DNA of 64,000 nucleotides from Aldehydirespirator sp965204875 (GCA_965204875.1 OZ242020.1:2990165-3054164); one strand, 5' to 3'; positions 51,019-60,408 are shown, numbered from the stretch's first letter. The notes: a model not told the origin generated them from the letters alone. A program made the numbers and translations.

Positions 51019-51813
51019 TCATTGCGGGGCCCCTGCCAGTGCCACCGACTCCTCGGCGAGCGCGAGCGGCTCGCGCCGTCGCCCGTCGTCGGTTGCGATC
51101 CATTGGTGAAGACGGCAGACCCGCAGCGCGCCGAGGTGCGGATCAAGGCTCGCCAGCAACTCCGCCGGGCGAACCGCCCGTGGCTGCGTGGCCAGCTCGG
51201 CGACGAGCCTCACACCGTCGGTTGTGTCCCCCGCCACGTCGACTGAGAGCACGGCGGGGCGGATGTCCTCGGTTGCCCGGCGCCCCTTGCGCTCGCGTTC
51301 GACCATCAGCGTGTCTGGGCCCAGGGCCCGGACCACGCTGCCCGACACGCTCGCCGGGGGTGCCCCGGCGGTGTCGATCCTCCAGGTACAGCTTGTGACC
51401 GCATGCTGCAACGACGGCTCGCCCCCGCCCAGGCGCGCCGCCGCCAGCGCGGTGATGCCATGAGGCAGCGCCGCCGTGAGCGAAGCCGCGAGCCCGTCGT
51501 GGTCGACATCGGCGGCGCGGGCCGCGTCCAGGGAGATGTCGAGGTACTCCGCTTCGGAGCAGTAGCCGGTGGGCAGCGCCAGACCGAAGGCGATCCTCGG
51601 ACGCGGCGTGAAGCCGGCAGAGTAGGCCACCGCGACACCGGCCCGTCGCAGCGCCCGCTCCCAGATCCGAGCGACGTCACGATGCGAGGTGAAGCGCACC
51701 TTGCCGTGCTTGGCGAAGCGGACCCGCACCCTGGCCCCGGCACCCGCGGGCTCGCCGCCGGCGCCCACGGGCGGGCCCGGCGCACCAGCCGGCACACCGT
51801 CGAGCAGCGTCAC
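51019..51813 (-). CDS. Radical-SAM-linked protein (DUF2344/TIGR03936 type)
   Basis: A 264-residue partner of the adjacent radical SAM enzyme; in many genomes the two are fused. Family sequence: RVRFAKHGKVRFTSHRDVARIWERALRRAG, then FTPRPRIAFGLALPTGYCSEAEYLD. The biochemical role is not established; proximity to rng, rplU and rpmA suggests RNA or ribosome modification. GTG 51813 lies inside a 44-bp tandem duplication and overlaps the stop of a 15-codon micro-ORF. Confidence 0.87.
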   Translation of the reverse strand: MTLLDGVPAGAPGPPVGAGGEPAGAGARVRVRFAKHGKVRFTSHRDVARIWERALRRAGVAVAYSAGFTPRPRIAFGLALPTGYCSEAEYLDISLDAARAADVDHDGLAASLTAALPHGITALAAARLGGGEPSLQHAVTSCTWRIDTAGAPPASVSGSVVRALGPDTLMVERERKGRRATEDIRPAVLSVDVAGDTTDGVRLVAELATQPRAVRPAELLASLDPHLGALRVCRLHQWIATDDGRRREPLALAEESVALAGAPQ

Positions 51814-51870
51814 GACGACACTCCCCCACCAGCCGGCACACCGTCGAGCAGCGTCACGACGACACTCCCG
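51784..51870. repeat. 44-bp tandem duplication of the radical SAM / DUF2344 junction
   Basis: ACCAGCCGGCACACCGTCGA and the following ~22 bp occur at about 51784 and again at about 51828, identical over about 42 bp. Each copy contains one GTGA stop-start overlap. The near identity suggests a recent event. Confidence 0.95.
51810..51857 (-). CDS. Bridging micro-ORF in the radical SAM / DUF2344 junction (15 aa)
   Basis: It encodes VTLLDGVPAGGGVSS. The first ten residues are the DUF2344 protein's start, and the last three plus the stop (VSS*) are the radical SAM protein's end. GTG 51857 overlaps the radical SAM stop; TGA 51812-51810 overlaps GTG 51813. This is the cleanest case of a duplicated GTGA junction. 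Confidence 0.55.
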   Translation of the reverse strand: MTLLDGVPAGGGVSS

Positions 51871-53950
51871 CGCCCGCCAGCGGGCGTTGCGAGAGCCTCA
51901 CCGGCACCGCGCTGGGCGCCGGCGCGCGGTCGGGAGAGCTCGGCGCCTGCGGTCGCCCCGTGTGCGCCGCCGCCGCGACCGGTGCCCGCGTGCCGGTGCC
52001 CTGGCTGCCGCCCGCGGGCGGCACGGCCGAGGCCACGATGTGCTCGATGCCGTAGCCGGTGCATGCTCCGCAGTCGTAGCAGGGCGTCCAGCGGCAGTCC
52101 TCGAGCCCCACCTCGTCGAGGGCGTCGCGCCAGTCCTGCCACAGGAAGTCCTTGTGCAGGCCCGCCGAGAGGTGGTCCCACGGCAGCGGCTCCTCGGCGC
52201 CTCGGTGGCGGTGCACGAAGGAGTCCGTGTCCAGGCCGCAGGCCGCCGCCGCCTCGTTCCACATGCCGAGGTCGAAGTGCTCCGACCACTCCTGGAAGGT
52301 GCCGCCGGCGCGCCAGACACGCTCGATGACCTCGCCGAGGCGGCGGTCCCCGCGGCTGGCCAGACCCTCGACGAAGGTGGCGGCGGGATCGTGCCACTTC
52401 AGCTGCACGCCCCTGGCGCCGCGCAGCTCCTGCCGCAGCAGGTCGATCTTGCGCCGCAACTCGGCGACGGTGTTCTGGCCGAACCACTGGAACGGGGTGA
52501 ACGGCTTGGGCACGAACCCGCCCACCGACACGGTCACCGAGGGCGAGCGGTGATGCCGGCGCCCCAGTTCCACGCAGCGGCGGGCCAGGCGCGCGATGCC
52601 CAGCGTGTCCTCGTCCGTCTCGCTGGGCAGGCCCGTCAGGAAGTAGAGCTTCACGCGGCGCCAACCCTGCGAGTACGCCGACGAGACGGCGGAGTAGAGG
52701 TCCTCCTCGCTGATGAGCTTGTTGATCACCTGGCGCATGCGCCAGGTGCCGGCCTCCGGGGCGAAGGTGAGCCCGGTCCGGCGGGCGCGCTGGACCTGCG
52801 CGGCCAACCCCACCGTGAAGGCGTCCACCCGCAGGCTCGGCAGCGCCACCGCGACCTGCCCGCAGCCCGAGTCGCTGACCGTGTCGGCCACCACCTGCTC
52901 GATCCCGCTGAAGTCGGCGGTGCTCAGCGAGGTCAGAGCCACCTCGTCGTAGCCGGTGCGGCGCAACCCCTCGGACACCATGGTGCGCACCTGGTCGGCC
53001 GGGCGCTCCCGCACCGGGCGGGTGATCATCCCCGCCTGGCAGAACCTGCAGCCACGGGTGCAACCCCTGAAGACCTCGACGTTGAGGCGGTCGTGCACGA
53101 CCTCGGTGAGCGGGACCAGCTGCTGCTTGGGATACGGCCAGTCCGCGAGGTCGGCCACGGTGCGCTTCTCGACGACCGGCGGAGCGTCACCACGACGGGG
53201 CTCGAGTCCGGCGAAGCGCCCGCTGCTGTACACCGGCTCATACAGCGACGGCACGTACACGCCCGCGACCCGGCTGAGCTCTCGCAGCACGCCGTGGCGC
53301 CCGCCGCCGCGCCCGCACGCCGACCAGTCACCGACGACCTCGGTGACCTCGCCCACCACCTCCTCGCCGTCGCCGAGCACGACGAAGTCCAGGAAGTCCG
53401 CCAGCGGTTCGGGGTTGTAGGCGCAGTGCCCTCCCGCAGCGACCAGCAGGTCTCCGTCACCGCGCCCGGCCGCACGCACCGGCACGCCGGCCAGGTCGAT
53501 GCAGTTCAGCACGTTCGTGTAGGTGAGCTCCGCAGAGAGGTTGAAGGCGAGGATGTCGAACAGCACCGCCGGCCGGTGCGTGTCCAGTGAGAAGAGCGGG
53601 ATGCCCTCGGCCCGCATCAGCTCCTCGAGATCGACCCAGGGGGCGTAGGCCCGCTCGGCCGCCGCGTCGGGGCGCTCGTTGATGATCTCGTAGAGGATCT
53701 GCAGTCCCTGATTGGGCAGGCCGATCTCGTAGGTGTCGGGGTAGGCCAGCAGCCAAGAGACGGTGCCGGGCCCGTGGCTCGGGGTCTGCATGCCGTCCTC
53801 GCAGCCGATGTAGCGCGCCGGCTTGGACACTCTCGGCAGCAGCGGCTCGAGCCGGGCCCAGACGCCGGCCGCCTGCGCCGGCAGCGGCTCGGACACCGGC
53901 AGGGTCTCAGGCACAGCCAAACTCACAAGCACACGCGCGGGCACGTTCAC
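51854..53950 (-). CDS. B12-binding-like radical SAM protein (TIGR03960 type)
   Basis: A 698-aa radical SAM enzyme. The N-terminal B12-binding-like region has SWLLAYPDTYEIGLPNQGLQ. The 4Fe-4S motif is RGCTRGCRFCQAG near residue 297 (Cys-x3-Cys-x2-Cys). The TIM-barrel follows, with APEAGTWRMRQVINK and FLTGLPSETDEDTLG. The C-terminal ~100 residues include a Cys cluster (CRWTPCYDCGACTGYG). The family is conserved next to RNase E/G but its substrate is unknown. GTG 53950 gives an N-terminus with extra low-complexity residues. Confidence 0.88.
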   Translation of the reverse strand: MNVPARVLVSLAVPETLPVSEPLPAQAAGVWARLEPLLPRVSKPARYIGCEDGMQTPSHGPGTVSWLLAYPDTYEIGLPNQGLQILYEIINERPDAAAERAYAPWVDLEELMRAEGIPLFSLDTHRPAVLFDILAFNLSAELTYTNVLNCIDLAGVPVRAAGRGDGDLLVAAGGHCAYNPEPLADFLDFVVLGDGEEVVGEVTEVVGDWSACGRGGGRHGVLRELSRVAGVYVPSLYEPVYSSGRFAGLEPRRGDAPPVVEKRTVADLADWPYPKQQLVPLTEVVHDRLNVEVFRGCTRGCRFCQAGMITRPVRERPADQVRTMVSEGLRRTGYDEVALTSLSTADFSGIEQVVADTVSDSGCGQVAVALPSLRVDAFTVGLAAQVQRARRTGLTFAPEAGTWRMRQVINKLISEEDLYSAVSSAYSQGWRRVKLYFLTGLPSETDEDTLGIARLARRCVELGRRHHRSPSVTVSVGGFVPKPFTPFQWFGQNTVAELRRKIDLLRQELRGARGVQLKWHDPAATFVEGLASRGDRRLGEVIERVWRAGGTFQEWSEHFDLGMWNEAAAACGLDTDSFVHRHRGAEEPLPWDHLSAGLHKDFLWQDWRDALDEVGLEDCRWTPCYDCGACTGYGIEHIVASAVPPAGGSQGTGTRAPVAAAAHTGRPQAPSSPDRAPAPSAVPVRLSQRPLAGAGVSS

Positions 53951-53990
53951 ACGCGGCCGCCGTTGTCCACAGGTGCGTCACCGTCTCAGC

Positions 53991-55166
53991 CTACAGACGC
54001 TGAGTCCCCGCGGGGTCGAGACGGCGGCGGTACACGCCCGCCACGAGCCCCAGCCCCACCATGGACGTGAGCATCGACGACCCGCCATAGCTGACCAGGG
54101 GCAGCGGGATGCCTGCCACCGGCATCATTCCCATGGTCATGCCCACCGCCTGGAACATCTGGAACAGCAGCATCGCGAACACCCCGATGCACACGAGTCG
54201 ACCGAAGCGGCTCGAAGCGATCTTCGCCGTCCGCCAGATCCGCAGCAGCATCAGCGCGTACAGTCCCAGCAGCAGCGACGACCCCCGGAACCCCAACTCC
54301 TCTCCGGCCACGGTGAAGATGAAGTCGGTCTCCTGGAAGGGCACCAGGTCCGATCTGGTCTGGGTTCCCTGGAAGAGACCCTGGCCGCGGATCCCGCCGT
54401 TGCCCACCGCGATCGTCGCCTGCTCGACGTTGTAGGCGTACTCGGCGGCCGCCGGGCCCACCGCCGACGGTTCTCGCAGGAAGACCGTCAGCCGCGCCTG
54501 CTGGTAGTCGGCCAGGGCGTCGGAGCGGAGCACGGCGACCGTGCCCAGCACGGCCACCAGCGCCAGCGCCACGATCCAGCGGGCCCGCAATCCGCTGGTG
54601 ACGACGATCGCCACCGCGACCGCGATGTACACGAGCACGGTGCCCAGGTCGGGCTGCCGCAGCAGCAAGACGATCGGCGCCGCCGTCAGTGCCAGCGCCG
54701 GTGCCAGCTGCTTCAGGCCGACCTCTCCCGAACGCGGCGAGAACACCAGAGCCAGCCCCACGATCACGACCAGCTTGCCGGGCTCGGAGGGCTGGAGCCG
54801 CAGCGTTCCGAAGGAGAACCAGCCGCGGGTGCCGTTCACCTCGACGCCTATCTGCAGCACCGCGGCCAGAGCCGCCAGCATCAGCGCGAAGGCGAAGGGC
54901 CAGACCCGCCGGATGTGCTTCTGCGGGATCAAGGCGGCGGTGCACCCTGCGAGCAGCCCGACCGCCGCGAACAGCGCCTGGCGCTCGAGCAGGGTTCTGT
55001 CGGGCTCTGCGAAATCCCCGAGTCCCCCCCTCGTGGCCGAGTACACGAGCACGCAGCCGACCATTGTGATCGCCAGGGCCGACAGCACGAGAAAGGGATC
55101 CACAAGCAGCCACCAGGGTTGCTTGTCGACCCGCGGCCGCTCGACCGTCCCCGCTGCGAGGGTCAC
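53991..55166 (-). CDS. rodA: SEDS peptidoglycan polymerase RodA
   Basis: Rod-complex glycosyltransferase of 391 aa with ten predicted membrane segments. SEDS motifs: NGTRGWFSFGTLRLQPSEPGKL, LLLRQPDLGTVLVYIAV, PFQETDFIFTVAGEELGF and GIPLPLVSYGGSSML. GTG 55166 overlaps the mrdA stop (GTGA), so the polymerase and its transpeptidase are coupled. Works with MreBCD in elongation. Confidence 0.95.
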   Translation of the reverse strand: MTLAAGTVERPRVDKQPWWLLVDPFLVLSALAITMVGCVLVYSATRGGLGDFAEPDRTLLERQALFAAVGLLAGCTAALIPQKHIRRVWPFAFALMLAALAAVLQIGVEVNGTRGWFSFGTLRLQPSEPGKLVVIVGLALVFSPRSGEVGLKQLAPALALTAAPIVLLLRQPDLGTVLVYIAVAVAIVVTSGLRARWIVALALVAVLGTVAVLRSDALADYQQARLTVFLREPSAVGPAAAEYAYNVEQATIAVGNGGIRGQGLFQGTQTRSDLVPFQETDFIFTVAGEELGFRGSSLLLGLYALMLLRIWRTAKIASSRFGRLVCIGVFAMLLFQMFQAVGMTMGMMPVAGIPLPLVSYGGSSMLTSMVGLGLVAGVYRRRLDPAGTQRL

Positions 55167-57301
55167 CCCTGGGCCTCCGGAGCGAGTGCCGCCGACTCAG
55201 CAACCGTGCGTGCGGGCTCGACGGCGCCGGTGGCGATGGGATGCAGCACCCTGGCCACGGCGGGCGCCGCCGCCGCGCCGCCGAAGCCCGCCTCCTCCAG
55301 CACCATCGCCACCACGACCTCCGGCGTGTGCTGGAAGCCGCGCTCGGGCCACGGCGCCGGGCCGAAGCCGACGAACCAGGCGAAGTCCGCCTTGCCCCGC
55401 ACCTCGGCCGTGCCGGTCTTGCCCGCCACCGGCCACGCCGCCAGCGGGAAGTCGACGCCCGCGCCCGCAACGTTGAAGGCCCCATACGCGGTGCCCTGAA
55501 GCACCGAGGAATCCCCGGACTGCGAGGGCAGGCTGTAGGCGGTCACGCCGTTGAGCCCGTCCAGCAGCGGGTCGGCGAACTCAGAGGGCCATTCGAGCTG
55601 CCTCACCAGCCTCGGGCCGAAATCGGTGATCGTCGCGCCCGACCGGTCGGTGATCCTGGTGGCGATGTTGGGCTGATGCAGCCGGCCCCCGCTGGCCGCC
55701 GCCGCGTACAGGTTCGCCATCTGCAGGGGCGTCACCAGCAGGTTCCCCTGGCCGATGGCGAGGTTGATGGTGTCGCCGGCGTACCACTGGGCGCCGCTGC
55801 GCGAGAAGACGCCCTGAGAGAACTGGTAGTCGTAGTACTCGCGGTCGGGCACCACGCCGGCGCGCTCGTGCGGCAGCGGCACACCCGTGCGGGAGCCGAG
55901 CCCGAGCAGTCGGGCCGCCTCCTGGATCCCCTCGTCGTCCGGCCTGGCGCGCCGGAAGAAGCCCTCGCCCCCGAGGCGGTAGAAGTACGTGTCGCTCGAC
56001 ACCACCAGCGCGTCGCGCAGATCGACCCCGCGCTCGCAGCAGTACGGGCTCTCGAACAGGCACGTGTCCGAATCCTCCACGCAGAAGGGATAGCGGTAGG
56101 TGCCGGTGTCGGTGTAGAAGTCGTCGATGCCGATGAGCGCGGTCTCGGCCTCGCCGACCACGCCCTCGGTCAGCGCCGCGTAGCCGGTGACGAGCTTGAA
56201 CGTCGAGCCCGGCGGGTACAGCCCCCCGATGGCGCGGTTGAGGATGGGCGAGTAGTTCTCCGCCGAGGTGAGCTCGTCGAAGAGCCGCTGCGAGATGCCG
56301 TTCACGAAGTCGCTCGGGTTGTAGGAGGGATGCGAGGCCATGGCCAGGATCGAGCCGTCGCGGGGATCGAGTGCCACCGCGGCTCCGGCTGCGGCCACCA
56401 GGTCGGGCCCCTCGTAGTCGTCGCGCGGGATCTGCTCGCGGGCGGCGGCCAGGCCGCTTCGCAGCTCGCGCTCGAGGAGGCTCTGGACGTCGAGGTCGAT
56501 GGTCAGGTGAACGTCGTTGCCCGGCTGCGGCGCACGGCCCAGCTCGTGGAGTTCCGCGACGATCTCGTTGCGGGCGTTCACCTCGAAGACGCGCCGGCCC
56601 GGCACTCCCCGCAGCTCGCTCTCGAAGATGCGCTCCACGCCGGTCTTGCCGATCTCGTCGCCCGGCTCGTAGACCTTCGAGTCCGGCACCGACGGATCGA
56701 CCTGGGCGCTCTGGGTCCGGTACTCCTCGGCCGTGAGCGGCCCGACGTAGCCCAGGATGTGGGCGGCCAGCTCGCCGTAGGGGTAGCTGCGCACGGCCCG
56801 CTCCTGCACCGAGACGCCCGGCAGGCGGTCCTGGTACTCGCCCAGGTACACGAGCAGGTCCGGGTCGATGTCGAAAGCGACGGGCACCGCCTCGAACGGG
56901 CCGAACTGACGGCTCTCGAGGCGCTCGACTATTTCGCTGACCTTGGTGAGGCGGCCGGCCCGGCTGATGATCCCGGCCAGCTCGCCCAACATCTCGAGCC
57001 GCTCGCCGGCGCCGTCGAGCGCGGCGTTCATCTCGCGGCGGTCCACCACGACCACCGGCACCGCCGTGTTCTCGACGAGCACCCGGCCCTGGGCGTCGAG
57101 GATGCGCCCCCTCGGTGCCTCGATGTGCACTGACCTGCGAACGTTGTTGGAGGCCGCGGCGCGCAGCTCCTCGTTCTCGAGCACCTGGAGGTACCAGAGC
57201 CGCGCGAAGAGCGCCGCCAGGAGGCACACGGCCACGATGCCCACCACGTGCAGCCGGAACTCTGCGCGAGCGTCGCGCCCGCCCTCGTCGCCGCCGGCCA
57301 T
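55163..57301 (-). CDS. mrdA: Penicillin-binding protein 2 (class B transpeptidase)
   Basis: Class B PBP of the elongasome, 712 aa. N-terminal membrane anchor (LHVVGIVAVCLLAALFARLW), PBP dimer domain (residues about 50-250), transpeptidase domain with PPGSTFKLVTG (SxxK), VVSSDTYFYRLG (SxN-like; SSD here) and AGKTGTAEV (KTG). A Cys pair (YPFCVED, CLFESPYCC) lies between. ATG 57301 overlaps the micro-ORF stop (TGATG). Length and motif order are typical. Confidence 0.94.
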   Translation of the reverse strand: MAGGDEGGRDARAEFRLHVVGIVAVCLLAALFARLWYLQVLENEELRAAASNNVRRSVHIEAPRGRILDAQGRVLVENTAVPVVVVDRREMNAALDGAGERLEMLGELAGIISRAGRLTKVSEIVERLESRQFGPFEAVPVAFDIDPDLLVYLGEYQDRLPGVSVQERAVRSYPYGELAAHILGYVGPLTAEEYRTQSAQVDPSVPDSKVYEPGDEIGKTGVERIFESELRGVPGRRVFEVNARNEIVAELHELGRAPQPGNDVHLTIDLDVQSLLERELRSGLAAAREQIPRDDYEGPDLVAAAGAAVALDPRDGSILAMASHPSYNPSDFVNGISQRLFDELTSAENYSPILNRAIGGLYPPGSTFKLVTGYAALTEGVVGEAETALIGIDDFYTDTGTYRYPFCVEDSDTCLFESPYCCERGVDLRDALVVSSDTYFYRLGGEGFFRRARPDDEGIQEAARLLGLGSRTGVPLPHERAGVVPDREYYDYQFSQGVFSRSGAQWYAGDTINLAIGQGNLLVTPLQMANLYAAAASGGRLHQPNIATRITDRSGATITDFGPRLVRQLEWPSEFADPLLDGLNGVTAYSLPSQSGDSSVLQGTAYGAFNVAGAGVDFPLAAWPVAGKTGTAEVRGKADFAWFVGFGPAPWPERGFQHTPEVVVAMVLEEAGFGGAAAAPAVARVLHPIATGAVEPARTVAESAALAPEAQG

Positions 57302-57390
57302 CAGCGCCCGCACCGCCACAGCGGGGCGCTCACCCGACCACACCCGCCGCCGCCGGACATCAGTACCCCGGACATCGGCGCCCCCGACAT
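57301..57390 (-). CDS. Bridging micro-ORF between mreD and mrdA (29 aa)
   Basis: ATG 57390 overlaps the mreD stop (TGATG), and TGA 57303-57301 overlaps the mrdA ATG (TGATG). It begins with three copies of the downstream start: MSGAP, MSGVL, MSGGG against MAGGDEGG of PBP2, coded by repeated ATGTC(C/G)GGGG-type units. The start-to-start distance is 89 nt. Confidence 0.5.
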   Translation of the reverse strand: MSGAPMSGVLMSGGGGCGRVSAPLWRCGR

Positions 57391-57920
57391 CAGCGCCCCG
57401 CGGTCGTGTGGTGTGGGACGCTTCGCAACTGCGGGCGCGCGCTGGGCTGTGTCACCGCCCAGCGCACCGCCGCAGCGGCCGGCAACGAGATCAGCGCGTT
57501 CATCACCGAGGACAGCAGCACGATCCGCAGCAGGCCGCCGTCGAGGTGGCCGCGCGGGCCCATCACCGCTCCCAGCGCCGCGTAGACGCTGACCGAGGCC
57601 GCGGTTCCAGCCAGTGCCGTGAGGATCGTGCGGGTGCGCGTGTCGTGGAAGAGGTCCTCCGTAATGCCGCCGAGCGCGTAGGCCACCAGCGAGAACGAGA
57701 CCGCCGCCAGCCCCAACGGCGTGCTCAGGTAGACGTCCCACAGCAACCCGACCATGAAGGCGATCAAAGATCCGCGGTGGGCCCCGGCGAAGAGCCCCGC
57801 CAGCACGGCCACCAGCGCCGGCAGCTCGGGGGCGACGCCGGCCACACGCACTTCCACCAGCACGGTCAACTGCAGCACGAGGCCACCCAGAACGACGGGC
57901 ACGAGCCGCAGCACAGTCAC
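57390..57920 (-). CDS. mreD: Rod shape-determining protein MreD
   Basis: Integral membrane component of the Mre complex, 176 aa with five to six hydrophobic segments and the family-typical GLLWDVYLSTPLGLAAVSF. GTG 57920 overlaps the mreC stop (GTGA). A C-terminal tail of about 20 residues (ALGCVT-like in other frames, here PSARPQLRSVPHHTTAGR) is basic and cytoplasmic. Confidence 0.9.
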   Translation of the reverse strand: MTVLRLVPVVLGGLVLQLTVLVEVRVAGVAPELPALVAVLAGLFAGAHRGSLIAFMVGLLWDVYLSTPLGLAAVSFSLVAYALGGITEDLFHDTRTRTILTALAGTAASVSVYAALGAVMGPRGHLDGGLLRIVLLSSVMNALISLPAAAAVRWAVTQPSARPQLRSVPHHTTAGR

Positions 57921-58816
57921 GGCGCGGTCCCGCCGGCGAACGGCGAATCGGGCCCGAGGGGCGCCTCGTCGGCGGGCGGCTGCAGCAGCACCGTCACGTA
58001 GCCCAGATCGCGGGTGTCCGCAGCCAACTCTACGGTCACGCTCCGCGACAGGCCGGCCTCGGCATCGGTGACCGACACCACACGACCCACGGGGATGCCG
58101 GCGGGATAGCGGCTGGCGGCCGCGGTGACGACGGCGCTGCCGATCTCGGGCAGCTCGCCCGGATCCGGCGTATCAGGCCAGCGCAGGCCCCTGTCCACCA
58201 AGAACAGCGCGGGGTCGCCGGCCACACCATGGCCCAGACCCACGTCGCCGCTGCCGAGGAGCCTCACGCCGACCGCAAGGTCCGGGTCGCTGACCGTGGT
58301 GACGGTGCTGAGGCCGGCGTCCACCGCGTCGACACGTCCCACGAGCCCGGCGCCGGTCACCACCGCCATGCCCGGCATGACACCGTCGCGCCGGCCGACG
58401 TCGATCGAGATCACGTCGTCGTCGAAGTTCCCCACCGAGTCCCGCAGCACCGACGCGACCACCCTGTCGATGTCGCCCAGATAGCCGACCCCGGTGGCCT
58501 CCGCGAGCCGCTCGAGGGCGTCGGCTGCCGCGTCTTGTGTTATGTCAGCGCTGCGGAGCCGCCCCACCTCGTCCTTCAGCTCGGCGTTCTCGCTGCGCAG
58601 ATCGTTGTAGGAGAACATGACCGTCCACACTTCCGCAACCGGCCCCAGCACCACGTCCACGGCGGACACCACGGGCTGCAGGAGGTCGCGCACGCGGCTC
58701 TGCGCCGTCTCCAGGGGCCCGTAGCCGCGGAAGTCAAGCGTCAGCAGCGCCAGAGCGGTCAGAGCCAGCAGAATGAGGCGGTAGCGGGTCCGCCCGCTGC
58801 GCTGGGCGACCGCCAC
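57917..58816 (-). CDS. mreC: Rod shape-determining protein MreC
   Basis: Periplasmic/extracytoplasmic scaffold of the elongasome, 299 aa. Basic start, one membrane helix (LILLALTALALLTLDF), a coiled coil (YNDLRSENAELKDEVGRLRS) and two beta-barrels with DVGRRDGVMPGMAVVTGAGLVGRV. GTG 58816 lies 8 nt after the mreB stop. Length is usual. Confidence 0.94.
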   Translation of the reverse strand: MAVAQRSGRTRYRLILLALTALALLTLDFRGYGPLETAQSRVRDLLQPVVSAVDVVLGPVAEVWTVMFSYNDLRSENAELKDEVGRLRSADITQDAAADALERLAEATGVGYLGDIDRVVASVLRDSVGNFDDDVISIDVGRRDGVMPGMAVVTGAGLVGRVDAVDAGLSTVTTVSDPDLAVGVRLLGSGDVGLGHGVAGDPALFLVDRGLRWPDTPDPGELPEIGSAVVTAAASRYPAGIPVGRVVSVTDAEAGLSRSVTVELAADTRDLGYVTVLLQPPADEAPLGPDSPFAGGTAP

Positions 58817-58824
58817 TGCTGGAT

Positions 58825-59874
58825 TCAGGAACTGCCCGAGGTGGTCACAGAGCCGGTCAGTTGATCCAGGTTCTCGAGCACGTGGCCCGAACCCCTCACC
58901 ACGGCATGAAGCGGGTCCGGCGCCACCATGATCGGCATCCCCGTCTCGTTGGCGATCCTCTGGTCGAGGTTCCTCAGCAGCGCGCCGCCGCCGGCCAGCA
59001 CGATGCCACGCTCCATGATGTCGGCGGCGAGCTCGGGCGGCGTGAGGTCCAGCGTGCCCCTCACCGCGTCGCAGATGGCAGACGTCGATTCTTCCAGGCC
59101 CTCGCGGATGTCCTCGGTGGTGACCGACACGACACGCGGGAGGCCGCTGACCAGGTCGCGCCCGCGGATCTCGGCGCGCGACTCCCTGGCGAGGGGGTAC
59201 GCCGAGCCCAGCACGATCTTGATCTCCTCAGCGGTGCGCTCGCCGACGAGCAGCGAGTACTCCTTCTTGATAGACTGCATGACCGCTTCGTCGAACTCGT
59301 CGCCGCCCACGCGGATCGACTGGCTGGTGACGATGCCCCCCAGGGAGATGACGGCCACCTCGGTCGTGCCCCCGCCGATGTCCACGACCATGTTGCCGGC
59401 GGGCTCCCAGACCTGCATGCCGGTGCCGATGGCCGCGGCCATGGGCTCCTCGATGATGTGGGTCGGCCGGCGCGCCCCGGCGGACTCGGCGGCCTCCTGC
59501 ACCGCGCGCTGCTCGACGCCGGTGATCCCCGACGGCACCGCTATGACCATCCGGGGCTTGGCCCAGCGACGCTGGTGGACGCGCGCGATGAAGAAGCGCA
59601 GCATCTCCTCGCACATGTCGAAGTCGGCGATCACGCCGTCCTTGAGGGGACGCACCGCCCGGATGTGGGCCGGGGAGCGGCCGAGCATGCACTTGGCCTC
59701 CTTGCCCACGGCCAGCACCTTGCGCGTGCGCGTGTTGACGGCCACCACCGAGGGCTCGTTGAGCACGATCCCCTCGCCGCGCACGTACACGACGGTGTTG
59801 GCGGTGCCGAGATCGAGGGCCATGTCCCTGCCCATCACAGCGCCCAGCCCGGCGAGAATATTGCCTCTGCTCAT
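58825..59874 (-). CDS. mreB: Rod shape-determining actin-like protein MreB
   Basis: Actin-like filament protein of 349 aa that guides lateral wall synthesis. Phosphate-binding MALDLGTANTVVYVRG, then VVDIGGGTTEVAVISLGG and the adenosine motif GIVLAGGGALLRNLD. ATG 59874 has GAGGG 9 nt upstream. It opens mreB-mreC-mreD-mrdA-rodA; a 113-bp gap to ndk may hold its promoter. The presence of MreB predicts rod-shaped or laterally growing cells. Confidence 0.96.
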   Translation of the reverse strand: MSRGNILAGLGAVMGRDMALDLGTANTVVYVRGEGIVLNEPSVVAVNTRTRKVLAVGKEAKCMLGRSPAHIRAVRPLKDGVIADFDMCEEMLRFFIARVHQRRWAKPRMVIAVPSGITGVEQRAVQEAAESAGARRPTHIIEEPMAAAIGTGMQVWEPAGNMVVDIGGGTTEVAVISLGGIVTSQSIRVGGDEFDEAVMQSIKKEYSLLVGERTAEEIKIVLGSAYPLARESRAEIRGRDLVSGLPRVVSVTTEDIREGLEESTSAICDAVRGTLDLTPPELAADIMERGIVLAGGGALLRNLDQRIANETGMPIMVAPDPLHAVVRGSGHVLENLDQLTGSVTTSGSS

Positions 59875-59987
59875 CGCAAACCCTCAATCCCTACTTCGCT
59901 TTGAGCTGCCGCCAATGCGGTGCGACCGCAGCCGGCGTCGGTCGGGAGTCTAAGCCATCGCCGCGGCCGACGCGCCATCGCGCCCTT

Positions 59988-60395
59988 CTAGAGGGACGGG
60001 AAGAAGATGGCGATCTCGCGCTCGGCGGACTCGGCCGAGTCGCTGCCGTGCACCAGGTTCTCGGTCACTCCGGTTCCCAGGTCGCCGCGGATCGTGCCCG
60101 GAGCGGCCAGCAGCGGGTTGGTGGCGCCCATCATCTCGCGCACCACGCGCCACGTCTCGGCCGGCCCCACCACGACTGCGGCGAGCACCGGACCGCGGCT
60201 CATGAACGCGACCAGCTCACTGTAGAAGGGCTTGCCGGCGTGCTCGGCGTAGTGGCGTGCCAGGATCGCGGCGTCGAGCGTGCGCAGCTCGGCCGCGGCC
60301 AGGCGCAGCCCCTTGCGCTCGAAGCGTCCGACGATCTCGCCGAGCAAGCCGCGCTCGACGGCATCGGGCTTGCAGATGACCAGCGTGCGATCCAC
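59988..60395 (-). CDS. ndk: Nucleoside diphosphate kinase
   Basis: Balances NTP pools by transferring phosphate between nucleotides. In 135 aa it has TLVICKPDAVERG at the start, the catalytic-His region NLVHGSDSAESAEREI and GATNPLLAAPGTIRGDLG. The start GTG 60395 has TAGGGT at 60403-60408, 7 nt upstream; that box overlaps the folC stop codon (TAG). The gene can therefore be expressed apart from folC. Confidence 0.96.
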   Translation of the reverse strand: MDRTLVICKPDAVERGLLGEIVGRFERKGLRLAAAELRTLDAAILARHYAEHAGKPFYSELVAFMSRGPVLAAVVVGPAETWRVVREMMGATNPLLAAPGTIRGDLGTGVTENLVHGSDSAESAEREIAIFFPSL

Positions 60396-60402
60396 GAAGA
60401 CA

Positions 60403-60408
60403 ACCCTA
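60403..60408 (-). promoter_or_regulatory. -10 box (TAGGGT) of ndk, overlapping the folC stop
   Basis: The TAG of the folC stop is the first half of the hexamer, 7 nt before the ndk GTG. Confidence 0.5.

Noticed and set aside
50986..51022. Coupling micro-ORF between the DUF2344 gene and rng (ATGACGGCC.. and ATGACAGAC)
   Set aside because: Start-to-start distance is 34 nt, wrong class for coupling, and no in-frame stop meets the rng start; a normal ribosome site (AAGGAA) is present.
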